This document shows, piece after piece, positions 57,903 through 64,000 of a stretch of DNA of 64,000 nucleotides. Position 1 is the first letter of the stretch, and every line of letters begins with the position of its first letter. Source of the stretch: Villigracilis sp024434165 (GTDB taxonomy: Bacteria > Chloroflexota > Anaerolineae > Anaerolineales > Villigracilaceae); NCBI GenBank assembly GCA_030263665.1, contig SZPK01000029.1, positions 1-64,000 of the forward strand, read 5' to 3'. The position numbers were made by a program, and so were the translations under genes. The notes under the pieces were generated by a model, which did no database searches, was not told where the DNA came from, and was given only the letters and a program-made list of their open reading frames with translations.

Positions 57903-58463
57903 ATGAAGCGCATTCTTATCGGACTGATTTTTTTCCTGACCGCCTGCGCCGCCCCCGCGGACGCTTCATCCTCACAGCCTGTCATGCCCGCATTCTCCGC
58001 CTCCCTGCCGGACCTCGGACCCGCCCCCGAACTCGCCAACGATACCTGGCTGAATGTGGATGCGCCCCTCCGCCTCGCCGATTTGCGCGGCAAGGTGGTC
58101 GCCATTGACATGTGGACGTTTGGCTGAATTAACTGCCAGAATGTGATTCCTTCGTTGAAGGAATGGGACGAGGAATACCGCGACCGGGGTCTGGTCATCA
58201 TCGGCAACCATTACCCGGAGTTCAGTTACGAAGAAGACCTGGGCAGCCTCAAAGCGAAGGTGCTGGAATACGGCATCGAATACCCTGTGGCGCAGGATAA
58301 CGACGGCGCAACCTGGCGCGCCTACAAAAACCGTTACTGGCCCACGTTGTACCTCATTGATAAAGAAGGACACATCCGTTATATTCATATCGGCGAAGGC
58401 AGGTACAAGGAAACCGAAGCTGCCATTCAATTGCTGCTGGCAGAGCCTTACCCGAAGCCATGA
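57903..58463 (+). CDS. Predicted selenoprotein: TlpA-like thiol-disulfide lipoprotein with UxxC
   Basis: A 186-residue protein when TGA at 58125-58127 is read as selenocysteine (residue 75). Signal and lipobox: MKRILIGLIFFLTACA. The redox motif becomes WTFG-U-INCQ, replacing the CxxC of TlpA/DipZ-like proteins (typical WTYGCINC). Downstream in the same frame the thioredoxin fold continues: GLVIIGNHYPEFSYEEDLGS, then YWPTLYLIDKEGHIRYIHIG with the cis-Pro. A perfect 8-bp hairpin with loop GTT lies 18 bases after the TGA, fitting a bSECIS. It precedes the MsrPQ operon. Confidence 0.75.
58125..58164 (+). promoter_or_regulatory. UGA codon and bSECIS-like hairpin
   Basis: TGA at 58125, then stem ATTCCTTC (58146-58153) / GAAGGAAT (58157-58164) with loop GTT. 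The loop G is 27 bases after the UGA and first in the loop, as bacterial SECIS rules require. Confidence 0.65.
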
Positions 58464-58477
58464 CGAGGAGAGACCCG

Positions 58478-59458
58478 ATGACCCACCCGTATCAATCTGT
58501 TCCCGTTCGTTCCTCCGAGATCACGCCGAAGGACGTGTATCTCTCACGGCGCGATTTCATCAAAGCCGCCGGTGTGATCGCCGGAAGCGCCGCGCTTGCC
58601 GCCTGTCTGTCCTCGCCGGAGGACGCGCCCGGCATGACGGATACTCCCGCAGACGATCCCTCCGTGCCCGATGTGAACCGCCCCGCATTCACGGACGAGT
58701 TGGGCGACCCCGCCAACACCTTCGAAGAGATCACCAACTACAACAACTACTACGAATTCAGCACCAACAAGGAAGCGGTTGCGCCCCTCTCCAAAAACTT
58801 CACCACCTCCCCATGGACGGTGGAAGTCTACGGCATGGTCAACAAACCCAGGACCTTCGGAATCGAAGACATTTTGAAACTCTTCCCGCAGGAGGAACGC
58901 ATCTACCGCCTGCGTTGTGTCGAGGCGTGGAGCATGGTCATCCCGTGGAACGGCTTCCCGCTGGCGAGCCTGCTCAACATGGTCGAACCGACGTCCGATG
59001 CAAAGTACGTGCGTTTTGAAACGGTCTACCGTCCCGAAGAAATGAAGGGACAGGGCAGCCCGTTCTATCCCTGGCCCTACCAGGAAGGTCTGCGCCTCGA
59101 CGAAGCCATGAACGACCTGACCCTGATCGCCACCGGCATCTACGGCGAGACCATCCTGCCGCAGAACGGCGCGCCGCTCCGTCTTGTCGTCCCGTGGAAG
59201 TATGGCTTCAAATCCATCAAGTCCATCGTCAAGATCGAACTGACCGACCAGCGTCCCAACACGTTGTGGAACACCGTTGCGCCCAATGAATACGGTTTTT
59301 ACGCCAACGTCAATCCCAACGTGGATCACCCGCGCTGGTCGCAGGCATCCGAGCGGCGCATCGGCGAATTCACCCGCCGCGAAACGCTGATGTTCAACGG
59401 CTACGGTGAACAGGTCGCGCATCTGTACGAAGGTATGGATTTGAACCTGAACTATTGA
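58478..59458 (+). CDS. msrP: Protein-methionine-sulfoxide reductase catalytic subunit MsrP
   Basis: A 326-residue molybdenum-cofactor enzyme. A Tat signal (SRRDFIKAAGVIAGSAALAA) ends with Cys, perhaps a lipobox. The sulfite-oxidase-like core includes IYRLRCVEAWSMVIPWNGFP with the Moco-binding Cys and PLRLVVPWKYGFKSIKSIVK. It repairs oxidised methionine in envelope proteins with MsrQ. The start at 58478 follows GAGGAG; an in-frame ATG at 58460 overlapping the selenoprotein stop has no better site. Confidence 0.95.
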   Translation: MTHPYQSVPVRSSEITPKDVYLSRRDFIKAAGVIAGSAALAACLSSPEDAPGMTDTPADDPSVPDVNRPAFTDELGDPANTFEEITNYNNYYEFSTNKEAVAPLSKNFTTSPWTVEVYGMVNKPRTFGIEDILKLFPQEERIYRLRCVEAWSMVIPWNGFPLASLLNMVEPTSDAKYVRFETVYRPEEMKGQGSPFYPWPYQEGLRLDEAMNDLTLIATGIYGETILPQNGAPLRLVVPWKYGFKSIKSIVKIELTDQRPNTLWNTVAPNEYGFYANVNPNVDHPRWSQASERRIGEFTRRETLMFNGYGEQVAHLYEGMDLNLNY

Positions 59459-60138
59459 TGAAGATATTCTCCCGCTACACCCCCCTTCAAATTGCCGTTC
59501 ACCTGTACGCCTGGTCGGCGCTGGCATGGATCGCCGTTGAAATGCTCACGGGCTCCTTTTCCATCAACCCGATCCAGGAACTCGAACAGCGCACCGGGCG
59601 GCACGCCATCACGCTGTTGATGCTGTCCCTGCTTTGCACGCCGCTCAACACCCTCTTCAAATGGGCGGAGCCTCTCAAACGCCGCCGCACGCTGGGGTTG
59701 TACGCCTTCATGTACGCCGCCGTCCACGTCATCATCTTTGTGGATTTGGATTACGGTCTCGCCTGGAGTCTGATCTTCCGCACGGTCTTCGAGAAACCAT
59801 ACATCATCGTCGGCACGCTCACCTTCCTCATGCTGATTCCGCTCGCCGTCACCTCGTTCGACGTTTGGAAAGTCCGCCTCGGCAAAAACTGGAAGCGCCT
59901 GCACAAGACGGTCTACCTCATCGCCCCGCTGGCGGTCCTCCATTATGCCTGGAGCAAAAAAGGGGATTTCTTCTCCCTCTCCGGCGACATCGTCCGCCCG
60001 TTGATTTACGGACTCATCCTTTTGATTTTCCTCGCGGTGAGAATTCCCGCCGTCCGAAGATATCTCGCCTCCTTCCCGACCCGCAGCCTGCCCCTGTTCC
60101 CCAAAAAGAGTCAGCAACCGAAAGCGGATGCGCCTTAA
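59458..60138 (+). CDS. msrQ: MsrQ heme b membrane subunit
   Basis: A 226-residue ferric-reductase-like membrane protein with about six spans. It starts at the last base of msrP's stop (TGATG). Heme-ligand histidines lie in AVHLYAWSALAW, TGRHAITLLMLSLLCTPLN and LHKTVYLIAPLAVLHYAWSK. It passes electrons from quinol to MsrP. Length is usual. A strong terminator follows. Confidence 0.93.
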   Translation: MKIFSRYTPLQIAVHLYAWSALAWIAVEMLTGSFSINPIQELEQRTGRHAITLLMLSLLCTPLNTLFKWAEPLKRRRTLGLYAFMYAAVHVIIFVDLDYGLAWSLIFRTVFEKPYIIVGTLTFLMLIPLAVTSFDVWKVRLGKNWKRLHKTVYLIAPLAVLHYAWSKKGDFFSLSGDIVRPLIYGLILLIFLAVRIPAVRRYLASFPTRSLPLFPKKSQQPKADAP

Positions 60139-60171
60139 CGCAGCGCCGGTCCAAGCGGCGCTGCGTTTTTA
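60137..60171 (+). terminator. Intrinsic terminator after msrQ
   Basis: AACGCAGCGCC and GGCGCTGCGTT, 11 bp, then TTT. Confidence 0.88.
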
Positions 60172-60393
60172 GAACATTCCGCGCAGGAAGAGCAGCAAAC
60201 CGATGATGGCAAGCGGCACACCGACGATCGCGCCGATAATCGTCAAACTGACGATCACGCCGGCGACGATCAGCACGATGCCCAGCACCATCGCCACGAA
60301 GCGCCCCGTCATCTCCACGATGACCGCCAGCAGTTTCCAGAGCGCGGCAAAGGGCCACAAGTACCAGGGGATTTGTCCTTTTTGAGCAGTCAT
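60169..60393 (-). CDS. Small membrane protein, 74 residues
   Basis: MTAQKGQIPWYLWPFAALWK is a soluble start, followed by two long hydrophobic segments (AVIVEMTGRFVAMVLGIVLI and VGVPLAIIGLLLFLRGMF). The start at 60393 is fixed by GGAGG upstream. Proteins of this size with two spans are common in this phylum and unannotated. It is convergent with msrQ and divergent from the DsbA-like gene. Confidence 0.75.
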   Translation of the reverse strand: MTAQKGQIPWYLWPFAALWKLLAVIVEMTGRFVAMVLGIVLIVAGVIVSLTIIGAIVGVPLAIIGLLLFLRGMF

Positions 60394-60488
60394 GAGAAAA
60401 ACCTCCATGCCGATATACGCGGTACTTTCGCAAACGATGCAAAATGAAAGGAACTTAAGTATCACTATCTGAACGAAGCCGGGAGGAC

Positions 60489-60494
60489 TATAAT
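60489..60494 (+). promoter_or_regulatory. TATAAT -10 element of the DsbA-like gene
   Basis: TATAAT ends 10 bases before the ATG at 60504, so the transcript would have almost no leader; no -35 match is seen. Confidence 0.4.
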
Positions 60495-60503
60495 TTCAAA
60501 ACC

Positions 60504-61340
60504 ATGCCCACAAAAACAAGAAAATCCCCCCCCGTTGTTGAAGAAGCGGTTGTAGAAGAGGAACTCCCCGTCGTGCAGGATGCGGAGGAATTCATCACCT
60601 TCAAACGCAGTCATTTCTATTCCGTGCTGGTGGTGCTTGCCTTTGCGGTTGGCTTGCTGGTCGGTTATGTTGCATGGGGAAGAACTCCCGCTGCGGGCGT
60701 CGCCGCCAGCCAGGGACCGGTTTATATCGAAGTCACGCCGCGCCCCACCGCCACTCCCCAGCCCGTCATCTACGACATCGAAACCGAAGGTTTCCCCAGC
60801 ATCGGTCCGGCGGATGCGCCCATCACCATCGTCGAATTCAGCGACTACCAGTGTCCATATTGCTATCGCTGGCATGTCCAGGTGTATGATGCGCTCATGG
60901 CGGCTTATCCCGATAAAATCCGCTTCGTCTATCGCAACTTTCCGTTATCCTTCCACCAGAATGCCATGCCTGGCGCCGAAGCCGCGCTCTGCGCCGGAGA
61001 CCAGGACGCCTACTGGGAGTATCACGACCTGTTGTTCGACAATCAGGAGAGCATGAACAACCAGTCCGGCGCGGTGCTCGAGCAGAGTTTCTACAACGAA
61101 CTCGCCGCGAGCCTCGGTTTGAACGTGGAAACATTCGAAGAGTGCATGACCAGCCACAAATACCTGGAGTTCATTCAGAAGGACATGGAGTACGCCGCAT
61201 CCCTGCCCTACGACTCCACCGGCGAACCGGCAGTGGGCGGCACACCGACCTTCTTCATCAACGGTCACCGGCTTGGCGGGGCATACCCCATCGAATACTT
61301 CATCCAGATCATAGACGCCGAACTGGCAAAGACCCAATGA
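60504..61340 (+). CDS. DsbA-like thiol oxidoreductase, membrane-anchored
   Basis: A 278-residue protein. A cytoplasmic acidic N-terminus (VVEEAVVEEELPVVQDAEEF), one span (VLVVLAFAVGLLVGYVAWG), a Pro/Thr linker, then a DsbA domain with redox motif FSDYQCPYCYRWHVQVYDAL and GTPTFFINGHRLGG carrying the cis-Pro. It forms disulfides in secreted proteins. It stands between msrPQ and the nucleoside kinase gene, both co-directional, and ends at a terminator. Confidence 0.92.
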   Translation: MPTKTRKSPPVVEEAVVEEELPVVQDAEEFITFKRSHFYSVLVVLAFAVGLLVGYVAWGRTPAAGVAASQGPVYIEVTPRPTATPQPVIYDIETEGFPSIGPADAPITIVEFSDYQCPYCYRWHVQVYDALMAAYPDKIRFVYRNFPLSFHQNAMPGAEAALCAGDQDAYWEYHDLLFDNQESMNNQSGAVLEQSFYNELAASLGLNVETFEECMTSHKYLEFIQKDMEYAASLPYDSTGEPAVGGTPTFFINGHRLGGAYPIEYFIQIIDAELAKTQ

Positions 61341-61346
61341 CCATCG

Positions 61347-61372
61347 GGCGGGCGCAATGCCCGCCTTTTTTA
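61347..61372 (+). terminator. Intrinsic terminator after the DsbA-like gene
   Basis: GGCGGGC-GCAAT-GCCCGCC followed by TTTTTT. Confidence 0.88.
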
Positions 61373-61516
61373 TTGCCCATCCTTAAAACTCCACGCCGCC
61401 TTTTATTGAGGTGGTAAGATAGGGGCGATCAACCTTCATGCAGCCCGAACTGCCGCCACCGATAAGAGGAAATCCCTGCGGCAGGACACAAAACAGAATA
61501 CCTCGGAGAGAAGACC

Positions 61517-62182
61517 ATGAAACGATTTGTTGCCGTTGCCGGAAATATCGGAGTGGGCAAGTCCACGCTTGTCAAAATGTTGTGCGAAGAGATGGGGTGG
61601 GATCCGTTTTACGAACCGGTTACAGAAAACCCCTACCTTGCCGATTTCTACAAGAACATGACCGCCTGGGCGTTTCACTCACAGGTATTCTTTCTCACAC
61701 ACCGTCTGCGCTCGCACTTCAACCTTGCCCAGCATCCCAATTCCGTGATCCAGGACCGCAGCGTCTATGAAGATGCGGAGATCTTCGCCTATAACCTTTA
61801 CAGGCAGGGGAACATGACCGACCGCGATTTCCAAACCTACCGGGAACTCTATGAAACCGCCGTGCAGTTCCTGCCCCCGCCCGATCTCGTCATCTACCTG
61901 CGCGCCTCGGTGGATACACTCATGCGGCGCATCAACCAGCGCGGACGGGATTACGAACGTCAGATTTCCCCCGACTACCTGCAAAACCTGAACAACCTCT
62001 ATGAAGGCTGGATCGAAAACTTCACGCTCTGCCCCGTGCTTGCCGTCCCCGCCGACGATTTGGATTATGTCGCCCATAACGGTCACCTGCGCCTCATCGC
62101 CTCGAAAATAGACGCAAAACTGACCGGCAAGGAGGAGGTCGTCTTCGAACCGGAGGAAGTGGCGCGGGCAGCGGAGGATTAA
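61517..62182 (+). CDS. Deoxynucleoside kinase
   Basis: A 221-residue dNK-family kinase. P-loop: VAVAGNIGVGKSTLVKML; catalytic region: YEPVTENPYLADFYKN; the ERS-type motif appears as SVIQDRSVYEDAEIFA; and the LID region as MRRINQRGRDYERQISPDYL. It phosphorylates deoxyadenosine or deoxyguanosine (or deoxycytidine) for nucleotide salvage. The start follows CGGAGAGAAGACC. Length matches bacterial dGK/dAK. Confidence 0.93.
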   Translation: MKRFVAVAGNIGVGKSTLVKMLCEEMGWDPFYEPVTENPYLADFYKNMTAWAFHSQVFFLTHRLRSHFNLAQHPNSVIQDRSVYEDAEIFAYNLYRQGNMTDRDFQTYRELYETAVQFLPPPDLVIYLRASVDTLMRRINQRGRDYERQISPDYLQNLNNLYEGWIENFTLCPVLAVPADDLDYVAHNGHLRLIASKIDAKLTGKEEVVFEPEEVARAAED

Positions 62183-62186
62183 GAAG

Positions 62187-62254
62187 TTTCAGGTGTCAGG
62201 TGTCAAGTGCTAGATTCCATGTTACCTGACACCTGAAACCTGGAACCTGACACT
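62187..62254. repeat. Intergenic hairpin
   Basis: TTTCAGGTGTCAGGTGTCAA and ACCTGACACCTGAAACCTGG contain complementary TTTCAGGTGTCAGGT/ACCTGACACCTGAAA arms, with a second AACCTGACAC half. It lies between the kinase and pyrB. Confidence 0.65.
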
Positions 62255-63233
62255 ACGCTTTGCCTAAAACCATCGCCAGCAGCGCCATCCTCACATACAA
62301 ACCGTATTCCATCTGGCGGAAATATGCGGCGCGGGGGTCGTCGTCGAAGTCAACGCTGATTTCGGTCACGCGCGGAAGCGGATGCAGGACCGCCATTTCC
62401 TTCTTCGCGGCTTTCATCACATCGGGGTCAATCACATACGCGCCCTTCACTTTTTCGTAATCGGCGGGATCTTCGAAGCGCTCCTTCTGGACGCGCGTCA
62501 CATATAACACGTCCGTTTCGGGGAGCACTTTTTCCAGCGACGTGTATTCCGCCTGCGGGATATTCCTTTCGGCGACCTCCGCCATCACTTCCTTTGGCAT
62601 TCTCAAAATATCGGGCGAAACATAATTCAGTTTGATATTGCTGAACTTCGAGAGCAGGCGCGCCAGCGAGTGGACGGTACGCCCATACTTCAAATCGCCC
62701 AGCATGGTCACGGTCAGGTTATCGAGGCGCCCCAATTCCTCCATGACGGTGAAAGTATCGAGCAGCGCCTGAGTGGGATGTTCGCCCACGCCGTCGCCCG
62801 CGTTGATGACTGGTTTGCGCGCCGCCTTTGCCGCAATCGCCGCCGAGCCTGTTTCGGGGTGACGCAGGACGATCACATCGGCGTAACATTCCAGCGTGCG
62901 GACGGTATCCGGCAGGCTTTCGCCCTTCGATACCGAAGAGTACTTCACCTCGTTGATCGGGATGACCGAGCCGCCGAGCCGTTCCATTGCCGCCGTAAAC
63001 GAGGACGATGTTCTCGTGGACGGTTCATAGAACAGGTTGGCGAGAATTTTCCCTTTCAGCAGGTCGAAGGTCCCTACGCGCTCGACCATTCCGCGCATCT
63101 CGTGCGCCACGCCGAAGATGTACTCCAAATCGGCGCGCTCGAATTGTTTGACGGAAATGATGTCCTTGCCGTACCATGCGGCATGTTTGTTCTCGCCGAA
63201 TGGCAGGTAGGGGGATGAGGATTGAGTTGGCAT
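62253..63233 (-). CDS. pyrB: Aspartate carbamoyltransferase
   Basis: A 326-residue enzyme for the second step of pyrimidine synthesis. Carbamoyl-phosphate site: FYEPSTRTSSSFTAAMERLG; second: YADVIVLRHPETGSA; third: NAGDGVGEHPTQALLDTFTV. The C-terminal aspartate region includes DVLYVTRVQKERF and LHPLPRV. Length is normal for a catalytic chain. No pyrI regulatory chain is adjacent, which is common in class B/C ATCases. Confidence 0.97.
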   Translation of the reverse strand: MPTQSSSPYLPFGENKHAAWYGKDIISVKQFERADLEYIFGVAHEMRGMVERVGTFDLLKGKILANLFYEPSTRTSSSFTAAMERLGGSVIPINEVKYSSVSKGESLPDTVRTLECYADVIVLRHPETGSAAIAAKAARKPVINAGDGVGEHPTQALLDTFTVMEELGRLDNLTVTMLGDLKYGRTVHSLARLLSKFSNIKLNYVSPDILRMPKEVMAEVAERNIPQAEYTSLEKVLPETDVLYVTRVQKERFEDPADYEKVKGAYVIDPDVMKAAKKEMAVLHPLPRVTEISVDFDDDPRAAYFRQMEYGLYVRMALLAMVLGKA

Positions 63234-63263
63234 TGGTTGGTCTCCTGGTTTGGTGGTTTTTGT

Positions 63264-64000
63264 TCAGTGATGATTTTTTCGTCTTTCTTTTTCATGCCCA
63301 TGCCGGTGGTGGATATCCGGCATGTGGTCGTGCTCGTGCTCCTCGACGGGATGCTCATGCACGTGTGAATGGATGCCTTTCGCCTCGTCGTGCTCGTGCA
63401 TGGGATCGCGGTGACTGTGGCTGTGCTCGTGGATGATGGCGGTGTGGATGTGTGTGTGCGAGTGGCTCTCATTGACCAGTAGCAGCGCCCCGCCGATCAT
63501 CAGGAGGGCGGCGGCAGCGAAAAGGACAGAGGGGATTTCGCCGAAGATGACAATCGAAAGCAGGACCCCCGCCAGCGGAGCCGTGCCATATAACGCGCTG
63601 GTGCGCGCCGCGCCCAATCCGCGCATCGAGCGGATGAACAGCAGGGTGCTCAAGCCGTAACTGAGAAATCCCAGCGCCATCGTGCTGAGAATGGCTGTTG
63701 CCGAAGGGAACGGGCTGCCGAGCGCCCACGCCAGCAGGAAGGAGAACGACCCCGCTGCCAGTCCCTTCCACGCCACGATGACGAGCGGGTCCTTGCCGGA
63801 GATATTGCGCGTGAAGTTGTTGTCCGCGCCCCAGAGCACGCAGGCAAGCAGGATGCCCAGCGCGCCGGGCGAAACCCCAAACCCGCTGGAGAAATCGGTC
63901 GAGAGAAAAATGCTTGCCAGCGTGATGAGCAGGATGGCGGTCCATGCGCGGCGGCTGATGGATTCGCGGAAGAAGAACAGCGCAATGACCGTCGTGCCCA
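63264..64000 (-). CDS. EamA/DMT transporter with a His-rich C-terminal tail (5' end outside window)
   Basis: Partial: the frame is open to the right edge, continuing upstream as RESISRRAWTAILLITLASI and FSSGFGVSPGALGILLACVL. The visible part has repeated EamA features: DNNFTRNISGKDPLVIVAWK, then TSALYGTAPLAGVLLSIVIF with several spans. After the last span (SVLFAAAALLMIGGALLLV) comes a tail of about 60 residues very rich in His, Glu and Asp (HSHTHIHTAIIHEHSHSHRD and onward), suggesting metal binding. The natural substrate is unknown. Confidence 0.85.
   Translation of the reverse strand, partial: GTTVIALFFFRESISRRAWTAILLITLASIFLSTDFSSGFGVSPGALGILLACVLWGADNNFTRNISGKDPLVIVAWKGLAAGSFSFLLAWALGSPFPSATAILSTMALGFLSYGLSTLLFIRSMRGLGAARTSALYGTAPLAGVLLSIVIFGEIPSVLFAAAALLMIGGALLLVNESHSHTHIHTAIIHEHSHSHRDPMHEHDEAKGIHSHVHEHPVEEHEHDHMPDIHHRHGHEKERRKNHH

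Noticed and set aside
57903..58127. Truncated 74-residue lipoprotein ending at TGA
   Set aside because: The conserved thioredoxin fold continues in the same frame after the TGA, the TGA replaces the redox Cys, and a bSECIS-like hairpin follows.

Overview
The window is a bacterial chromosome segment. The protein set and its sequence style point to Chloroflexota, probably class Anaerolineae; this is inferred from family recall, because no rRNA is present. Two tRNA genes, many long intergenic palindromes, tight ATGA-type gene overlaps and a mixed housekeeping gene content are typical of such a genome.

Layout. 0-4 kb: an Asp-box propeller protein, a TetR regulator facing an NADP/F420-type oxidoreductase across a shared promoter-operator, and an aldo/keto reductase. 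4-16 kb: an FtsK translocase, a B12-binding mutase subunit with its MeaB GTPase, a GNAT, PRPP synthetase, MutM, a two-domain UspA protein, two half-size chromate transporters, Ogt, a TyrA-like dehydrogenase, a GIY-YIG protein and a KamB/NpmA-like 16S rRNA methyltransferase. 16.5-26.6 kb: a 10 kb integrated element in tRNA-Arg(CCT), bounded by 34-bp direct repeats. It carries a tyrosine integrase next to the right repeat and a long leftward set of small genes: membrane proteins, zinc-ribbon proteins, an SH3 lipoprotein, a tail-fibre-like protein, a holin-like peptide, a thermonuclease and an excisionase-like HTH. No capsid, portal or terminase gene is recognisable. Its centre holds about 1.3 kb of non-coding but densely base-paired sequence: nested helices, a three-way junction, a four-way junction and a helical arm of about 35 bp. 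I read this as a candidate giant structured RNA.

26.8-35.5 kb: recN, a zinc-finger membrane protein, nadK, then a Cas4-like iron-sulfur nuclease that appears split into two separately membrane-anchored polypeptides around a HEAT-like gene. A phosphoribosyltransferase, a membrane protein plus TIR-domain protein pair, a LuxR-type HTH protein and a coiled-coil membrane protein follow. 35.5-44.3 kb: an ArsR-controlled operon whose regulator has lost part of its DNA-binding domain, an MFS exporter, a flavoprotein, a PHP phosphoesterase, RecO, cytidine deaminase, GlmU, tRNA-Gln and a response regulator. 44.3-54.3 kb: an oligopeptide ABC importer (binding protein and two ATPases, no permeases), a HEAT-repeat protein, ComEC with a degenerate C-terminal domain, and two STAS proteins around an S51 peptidase.

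54.3-64 kb: an extracytoplasmic thiol-redox and methionine-repair cluster. It has CcdA with a TlpA-like lipoprotein, a two-component system, a second TlpA-like lipoprotein whose first active-site Cys codon is UGA followed by a bSECIS-like hairpin (predicted selenoprotein), MsrP/MsrQ and a DsbA-like protein. A deoxynucleoside kinase, PyrB and a truncated EamA transporter with a His-rich tail end the window.

The observations I rate highest are the structured RNA in the integrated element, the predicted selenoprotein, and the split membrane Cas4-like nuclease.
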